A stretch of DNA of 64,000 bases, taken from the NCBI GenBank assembly GCA_933207985.1, contig OW240915.1:113951732-114015731 (forward strand), given 5' to 3'. Below are positions 58,136-64,000 of this stretch, piece after piece. Position numbers and translations under genes: made by a program. The notes beneath the pieces were generated by a model, which was given only the letters and a program-made list of their open reading frames with translations, was not told where the DNA came from and did not search any database. This stretch comes from Pelobates cultripes. Taxonomy: Eukaryota; Chordata; Amphibia; Anura; Pelobatidae. The first letter of the stretch is position 1. Every line of letters starts with the position of its first letter.

Positions 58136-58843
58136 TGTGACCAGACAGTTTTTCAATTTCGTACCGTTAAGGACCAGGGCTGTTTTTACATTTCTGCTGT
58201 GTTTGTGTTGAGCTGTAACTTTCCTCTTACTCATTTACTGTACCCAACAATGATATTTGTGTGAAAAATGCAAAAAAATGTCAGTTTCACTGACAATATC
58301 ATCGCTGTGATTTGTTTTACTGTTTTGAAACACTAATATTTGTGTTCAGCGAAGTCTCCCACGTAAAACAGTACCCCCTATGTACAGGGTTTAGGGTGTC
58401 TTGGAAAGTTACAGAGTTAAATGCAGTGCTATCAAATTAATTTCTCTGGACTTTCGGTCTGGGTTGTCAGGCAGGTTCCTCAAATTGCAATCAATAAAAT
58501 GACTTAATTATGCAAAAATTATTACCTAAATATGCACGTAGAATTTAAATATATATACATATTTATATATTTGAAGTCTACGTGTATATTTATGAAATTA
58601 TTTATGTAATTATGTATATATATGTGTGTATATATATATATCTATATAAATATATTTCATATTATTTTTATTTATTTATATATAATAAACATCACAAAGA
58701 AGAATCGTACTGCACTCCTGTGGGACACCATTTTACCCAGCCTGGCCACTCAATGAAGGGCCTAAAAATCTAAGTACTGAAATGGGGTTTTAAAAAAAAA
58801 AAACAAGAAAGAAAAACTTTTGAAGCCAGAATGATCAAATTGT
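58136..58843 (+). repeat. TTAA-type repeat, left part
   Basis: Starts TTAACACCTTTGTGACCAGAC at 58136. The block 58250-58560 matches copies at 10240-10530 and 29691-30187. An AT microsatellite-like tract lies at 58540-58690. No coding region. Confidence 0.6.
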
Positions 58844-59641
58844 TTAACCCCTTAAGACCGCAGGGCGTTCTATGGCATCCCTATTTGGGCGGCTCTAAAC
58901 GCCGCAGGGAGGCATAGAATGCCCTGGGCGGTCTTGCCTCCCACGTGGCCAGTGGCATTACCCCGCTGTAGATCGTGGTCAGGGGGGCATGCCTGGCCCC
59001 CCAGGCAGCCCCCCTGTGCCCGGGGACCACGGTCTGCAGCCTCCGATCGCAGTGACAGGCTGTCACTGCGATCGGTATTTACCATGTATCAGCCTATTTT
59101 AAAATCGGCTGACACATGGAGCCACGGTATTTTCCCTCTGCAGATCGCAGTCGGAAGACATGCCTGGCCCCCCAGGTAGTCTCCCTGCGGTCAGGCGATC
59201 TATGTCAATCTGCGATCTGATCACAGTGACAGCCTTTCAGTGCGATCAGAGTTACTATGTGTCAGCCTATTTGCTGACACATAGTAACTGCAGGCAGGAT
59301 CCCCCTGCAGATCGCGGTGAGGGGCATGTCTGGCCACTCCCCCAATTACCGCGATCTGCAAGAGGTGATCACAGTGACAGCCAGTCACTGTGATCACTGA
59401 TCCTGTGTGTCAGCCAGTGATCTGAAATCACTGGCTGAAACTGTCTCTGCAGCCTCTCCTGTGAAAAATAAAATATTAGTTCTAAAAAAAATAAATTACC
59501 GTTTTAAATAAAATATACTTAGATCATAGAAATGCATCAAACTTGAGAAAGGGAGGTTCTACCGAAAGCTTGTCATTAAAAAAATTCTGTTAGTCCAATA
59601 AGATACAAATGTTATCTTTTTTTATATATACATATACATAT

Positions 59642-59679
<38 letters not shown>

Positions 59680-59782
59680 TAAAATACAGTTAGAATAAAA
59701 TTACATATATATTTATATAATAAAAAACATTTTTTTTTATTTTTACTTTTTTATTTATTTTTATTTACTAATTTATATTTTA

Positions 59783-59826
<44 letters not shown>

Positions 59827-60315
59827 ATATATATAGTTATTATATATTATATATGTGTGTGTGTAAGTTAATTCTAAGTGTATTTTTATATTAATATACA
59901 TATATATATAAATATACACTTAGTATGACATTTTATATATACAAGATATATAGATATATATTATATCGATATAATATACATATATATCATTATATTTTGA
60001 TTTATTAACAATTTGTTTTTATTTTACAGATGCAGGGAGACTGCCTTTTAGTTTAGGCAGTCCCCCTGCAGCACTATAGATGCCTACTGCGGCCATGTGA
60101 TCGGCCATGTGATCGGCCATGTGATCGCGGGGGCCTATTTTGCCGAGGGGGGCTGTCAGGCCATCCCCCAGACCGGTAGCAACACCGATTGCCGGCGGGG
60201 GAACGGTGGCGATTGGGTAAGTCCTTAAGGACTGTTTTGTTGCCTAATACATCCGCGGTCCTTAAGGAGTTAAACATACAGACTCCTAATACGTCCGCGG
60301 TCCTTAAGGAGTTAA
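58844..60315. mobile_element. TTAA-flanked element with CCTTAAG inverted ends and a duplicated right terminus
   Basis: Left TTAACCCCTTAAGACCGC (58844) and right GCGGTCCTTAAGGAGTTAA (ends 60273) form inverted ends with TTAA. The right terminus is duplicated: 60253-60273 repeats at 60295-60315, 42 bp away. The interior (58860-59450) has repeated GATCGCAGT/GTGACAG.CTGTCA modules (CAGTGACAGGCTGTCACTG at 59050; CAGTGACAGCCAGTCACTG at 59371) and GGCCCCCCAGG motifs. Non-autonomous; piggyBac/Kolobok-like by TTAA. No transposase. Confidence 0.65.
59610..60010. repeat. TA/CA microsatellite tract
   Basis: Long TA-rich stretch with (TA)n at 59650-59672 and 59789-59815 and short CACA runs, inside the TTAA element. 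Confidence 0.85.
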
Positions 60316-60730
60316 ACATTAACTGTACAGGAGCAAATCCAGGAACCCACGATGGCACAGTATAAAAAATATCTTTATTAACACATGAATAAAATCTGTT
60401 TACTTCAGGTAGTGGTGGGTATGCCAAGCAGAAATTCCACAACTACACATATAATGGCGATCAACGCCAGCTAGAAGCACAGTTTTTTGGGGTTTAGCCT
60501 AGCTCCAATTGCTGGCTCTGCCTCCTCTTGACATAGCTCCGTGACGCGTTTTGCCTACGGGCTTCATTAGACAATGTCTTTGTTCATCTCTCTGGCTTTT
60601 AGCATCATAGCTCCACCCCTATCTCCTGATTGGCAAAGAGCATGATCTGAAGGAGCCAGAGTATAATTGTGTGATGTTTCCTAAACTATGTTTGAGAGTG
60701 CACAAAAATGTAAACAGCTTATTGAAAAAA
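60316..60730. mobile_element. single arm of a foldback-type element
   Basis: GACGCGTTTTGCCTACGGGCTTCATTAGAC at 60543 is of the same class as the arm cores at 12850, 19677 and 32956. TCTTTATTAACACATGAATAAA at 60370 matches the TTTTATT-rich block that stands outside the core in the other elements. No mirrored arm is seen here. Confidence 0.5.
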
Positions 60731-60734
60731 TTGT

Positions 60735-61248
60735 GCCAATTGTATGCATCTAAAGCGGATTGCCCTGGTGTTGCAATTGTATGCCTCTAAAGCGGATTGC
60801 CATCATGTGCCAATTGTATGCATCTAAAGCTGATTGCCATGGTGTACCAATTGTATGCTTTTAAAACGGATTGCCATGGTGTGCCAATTTTATGCATCTA
60901 AGACTGTTTGCCATGGTGTGCCAATTTTATGCAGCTTAGACTGTTTGCCATGGTGTGCCAATTGTATGCCCCTAAAGCTGATTGCCATGATGTGCCAAGT
61001 TTATGCATCTGAAGCTGATTGTCCTGGTGTGCCAATTGTATGCATCTAAACTGGTTGCCATGGTGTGCCAATTTTATGCACCTAAAGTTGCCATGCTCTG
61101 CCAAGTTTATGCATCTAAAACTGATTGCCATGGTGTGCCAATTTTATGTTTCTAAAACCGATTGCCATGGTCTGCCAATTGTATGCATCTAAAGCTGATT
61201 GCCATGGTGTGCCAATTGTATGTCTCTAAAGATGATTGCCATGACTGC
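60735..61248. repeat. 37-bp minisatellite, about 14 copies
   Basis: Units begin TGCCAATTGTATGCATCTAA and end CTGATTGCCATGGTG. Fourteen units are readable, one shortened to about 33 bases and one with 36. They vary in the fourth position of the ATTGTATG/ATTTTATG block. Because 37 is not a multiple of three, all frames can be open through it, which explains the open frames at 60834-61049 and 60898-61131. Confidence 0.92.
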
Positions 61249-62286
61249 CGGCCAGCTCTTGAGCCCCCCAGGATGCGAGGCAAGCAGGGAATCTGTCTGG
61301 GCATTTGGGGGGCGGCTTTTTTTGCCGCCCCCTGCAAAGTGCCAGCCAAGGCAGATGCCTTGTTTGCCTGCAGATACACACACACACTCTCACTCACTGA
61401 CAGACCGCCACACACACACACACACAATCATTCAGATACACAATGACAGGCATACACACACACTGACAGCCATACACACAATCACTCAGACAAACACATA
61501 CTGACAGTCCCCCCACCCCCTCCCCCAACATTAACTGATTACTTTTTTTTTTTTAGTTTAGTTTAAATCCACACAGCCTCCCTACCCTTGGGAGTGCTGG
61601 GTGGATTTTTTTTTTTACCTGAGGTCCTGGGCTCCCTTCTGACAGGAAGGGAGGCAGGCGGGCAGTTAACTAAGAATCCATGCGGACGGGCAGCTGTCTC
61701 TGCTCAGTTCCCTCGCGCGCCGCAGAGTGATGCCAGGAGCCAGAATATGACGTCATATTCCGGCTCCAGGCATCACTCTGCGGCACGTGAGGGAGCTGAG
61801 TAGAGAGCTCACAAATCAGTTCTCCCTCGCCACCGCCGCCCGCCCCGGATTCTTAATTAGCCGCCCACCTGCCTGGATTGTTTGTTAGCCGCCAGGCGCT
61901 CCTTCCTGCCAGTCACTCAATGTAGCATGGCCAAGCGGAGTGGATCGCGGTACAGGAGCTTCTGTTTCCTGTACCCAGCCGGACTGACAGGAAGTGCTCA
62001 CTGTGGCAGCATTTCCTGTCAGACCGGGTCCCCTGTAGCATTTCCTGTCCCCTGTACCACGCTACACAGGGAGGTAGGAGGCAAACCAGGGAAGGGAGGG
62101 TAGAGACCACTAAGAGACAGGGGGGTAGAGGAGAGGACCACTAAAGAACAGGGAAGGGAGGGAAGGAGAGAGGAGAGGAAAGGAACACTAAGGTTTAGGG
62201 GGGTTGGAGGAGAGATCACTAAGGGACATGGAGGGGAGAGAACCACTAAGGGACAGGGAGGGGAGAGGAAAACTAAGGGACAAGGA
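61249..62286. mobile_element. GC-rich CA-repeat element, unclassified
   Basis: CA-rich microsatellite at 61371-61500, a T-run, then a GC-rich part with a long palindrome (61702-61801). Such a GC-rich body plus CA array is also seen in elements at 25.6 and 62.3 kb. No coding domain recognised. Confidence 0.45.
61702..61801. repeat. 50-bp-arm palindrome centred on TGACGTCA
   Basis: GCTCAGTTCCCTCGCGCG..GAATATGA and its reverse complement meet at 61751/61752. About six mismatches separate the two arms. The centre is a cAMP-response-element-like TGACGTCA, probably a by-product of the palindrome. Confidence 0.85.
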
Positions 62287-62534
62287 AGCAGGCCCGGACT
62301 GGCCATCGGGCACACCGGGCAAATGCCCGGTGGGCCGCGGTGGCCATGGGCCGAGGCCGGCAGGGGAGGTCACAGGATCTCCCCTGCCGGTCTATGCAGG
62401 GCCGGCACTCTCCTAGCGCCGGCCCCGCTGCTTGCCACGACGGGCCGGTGGGGAGATCAAGGATCTCCCTGACTGGCCCACATGCGGCTGCCGGCAGGGA
62501 GGGAGGGAGCCAGCCAGCCAGGCTGGAGCGAGGA

Positions 62535-62648
62535 CCCGGCGGAGCTCTAACTTGCAGCTCCGCCGGGTTCCTCTCGCGAGATCCGGCGCGTTGCCATGGC
62601 AACAACCGGATCTCGCGAGAGTTAACTCTAGCCTCACAGGCTAGAGTT
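62535..62648. repeat. three consecutive hairpins including TCTCGCGAGA motifs
   Basis: Hairpin 1: CCCGGCGGAGCT with AGCTCCGCCGGG (62535-62567). Hairpin 2: CTCTCGCGAGATCCGG with CCGGATCTCGCGAGAG (62571-62621) around TTGCCATGGCAA. Hairpin 3: AACTCTAGCCT with AGGCTAGAGTT (62624-62648). TCTCGCGAGA is a known CpG-island promoter motif in vertebrates; here it may be part of the element structure. Confidence 0.85.
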
Positions 62649-62749
62649 CACTCACCCACGAGGACCACCAGGGAACACCGCCTCCCAGCGTGCCGGACCC
62701 CCCCTCCCTGTTTTTTTTATTTTTATTTACCCCCCCTACACACACACAA

Positions 62750-63085
62750 TAACATTTATACAGCACTCTCACACCCATCACACACATCACTCTCACACCC
62801 ATCACACACAGCACTCTCACACCCATCACACTCTCACACCCACAGCACTCTCGCACTCTCACACACAGCACTCTCTCACACAGCATTCTCACACCCATCA
62901 CTCACACACACAGCACTCACACACGGCACTCTCACACCCATCACTCACACACGGCACTCTCACACACATCACACACACTGCACCCCTCACACACACACTG
63001 CACCCTCACACACACACATACTGCACCCCTCACATACACACAGAACCCCCCCAACACACTGCACCACACACATACACAATACCTC

Positions 63086-63140
<55 letters not shown>
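62750..63140 (+). repeat. CACTCTCACACCCATCACACAC-type minisatellite and TA microsatellite
   Basis: CA-rich units with interspersed CACTCTCACACCCATCA, then (TA)n at about 63090-63120 and (CA)n at 63121-63140. Frames through it are artefacts. Confidence 0.85.
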
Positions 63141-63147
63141 TACACTC

Positions 63148-63558
63148 TTAAAGGACCACTCTAGCCACCCAGATCACTTCAGCTTAATGAAGTGGTCTTG
63201 GTGCCAGGTCCTTCTAGGGTTAACCCATTGTTTTATAAACATAGCAGTTTCAGAGAAACTGCTATGTTTATCAATGGGTTAAGCCTTCCCCCAAAGCCTC
63301 TAGCAGCTGTCTCATTGACAGCCGCTAGAGGCGCTTGCGTGCTTTTCACTGTGAAAATCACAGTGAGAGCACGCAAGCGTCCATAGGAAAGCATTATAAA
63401 TGCTTTCCTATGCGACCGGCTGAATGCGCGCGCAGCTCTTGCCGCGCGTGCGCATTCAGCCGACGGGGCGGATCGGAGGAGGAGAGCTCCCCGCCCGGCG
63501 CTGGAAAAAGGTAAGTTTTAACCCCTTTCCAGAGCCGGGCGGGAGGGGGTCCCTGAGC
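63148..63558. mobile_element. T2-type MITE, left end present, right end lost
   Basis: Starts TTAAAGGACCACTCTAG and carries the same hairpins as 57370-57817 in opposite order (AAACATAGCAGTTTC, CCTCTAGCAGCTGTC, GCTGAATGCGC). It stops at GGGGGTCCCTGAG, so the right T2 end is missing. Confidence 0.8.
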
Positions 63559-64000
63559 CACATATGCATCACATTACACCACAAACACAACACGACTAAA
63601 ACCGACCTTATTACACAATACCACACCACGACCAGCTCACTCTACACACACGCAATACCACAAGCAGGCTCCAAACACATGCACAATACTCTTTCCTGGC
63701 CTTTTGTCTCCTGGTATCCATTTATAGAGACACCAGAGACAAGTTGCAAGGAAACACAGTGCAAGCATGTTATTAAATTTGCTTGCACTGTGCAGAACAA
63801 ATACAGGACTTTTTTCTCATGCTAGAGCTCTTCAGCAGAGCATGGTCTGCCCTGGAAGAGCATTGAACCAACATGCTCACTTTGAGAGGAGGCGTGTTTG
63901 TCATTGGTGATGACAAAACACACCTCCTCTGCCCCGCCCCCTTTTTAGTGGGCCGCTGTGTTAAAAAAATGCCGGGCCGAATTTTTCTCCCAGTCCGGCC

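Larger units (their letters stand above)
62287..64000. mobile_element. GGCC-type non-autonomous element, right end at window edge
   Basis: Left end CAGGCCCGGACTGGCC at 62287; the last bases of the window, CCCAGTCCGGCC, are the beginning of the mirrored end, so the element is probably complete or nearly so. Contents: GC-rich hairpins (62300-62335, 62535-62648), a CA/ACTC-rich array (62740-63140) and an inserted T2 MITE (63148-63558). The right part, with TTTTTAGTGGGCCGCTGTG, is shared with 27985-28036. No transposase. Confidence 0.6.

Noticed and set aside
60834..61131. Cys-rich open frames on both strands
   Set aside because: They arise from the 37-bp tandem repeat and are not a gene family.
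60735..61248. CRISPR-like appearance of regularly spaced repeats
   Set aside because: Units are head-to-tail without unique spacers and the sequence context is vertebrate.
62340..63164. 274-codon frame
   Set aside because: It covers CpG-rich hairpins and a CACTCTCACACC minisatellite; its His/Thr/Ser-rich C-terminal half is repeat translation.

Overview
The window looks like repeat-dominated, largely intergenic or intronic DNA from an anuran amphibian (frog or toad). I infer this from the repeats rather than from any host gene. There are several TTAA-flanked MITEs with TTAAAGG ends, matching the T2 family described in Xenopus. L2- and CR1-like LINE fragments are common, and there are an L1 fragment with a poly(A) tail, a Tc1-like transposon, hAT MITEs, two or three solo LTRs and a tyrosine-recombinase (DIRS-order) retrotransposon. 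I see no complete host protein-coding gene, no rRNA or tRNA gene and no CRISPR array. The only hint of a host exon is a 39-bp microexon candidate at 3100-3138, and it is weak.

Layout. 1-1692 is a TTAA-ended repeat with internal duplications. 3.5-4.7 kb is a T2-like MITE split by a LINE tail. 7.9-9.7 kb is a decayed L2 reverse transcriptase. 12.7-13.1 kb is a small foldback element. 13.5-15.5 kb is a second L2 copy split by an LTR-like insert, followed by a T2 MITE. 17.5-18.1 kb is a CR1-like tail. 19.2-23.0 kb is a foldback element carrying a solo LTR and an L2 fragment. 25.6-28.0 kb is a composite holding a solo LTR with a clear GTCAG duplication and a GT-rich minisatellite. 28.5-29.7 kb is a Tc1-like pseudogene with a nested hAT MITE. 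31.9-36.2 kb is a very large foldback (arms about 1.3 kb) with a 17-bp flanking duplication and an L1 fragment inserted in its loop. 36.4-42.3 kb is an Ngaro-like retrotransposon on the minus strand. 44.7-45.5 kb is a T2 MITE. 46.6-52.5 kb holds GT-rich and GACACTGAG-type minisatellites, a LINE tail and a hAT-like element. 56.9-64 kb holds T2 and TTAA elements, a 37-bp minisatellite and CpG-rich hairpin elements ending inside a terminal repeat.

The one element with a nearly complete coding set is the Ngaro-like element at 36422-42333. It has gag with a SAP-like domain and zinc knuckle, then reverse transcriptase, RNase H and tyrosine recombinase, flanked by split direct repeats in the order A1-ORFs-B1-A2-B2. 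Both repeat pairs are identical (113/113 and 125/125 bases), yet the reading frames need about four frameshifts. The most unusual pattern is a recurring type of foldback element whose arms carry a related core resembling CGYGTTTCRSC followed by CTTCWTCAG, seen at four to five places.
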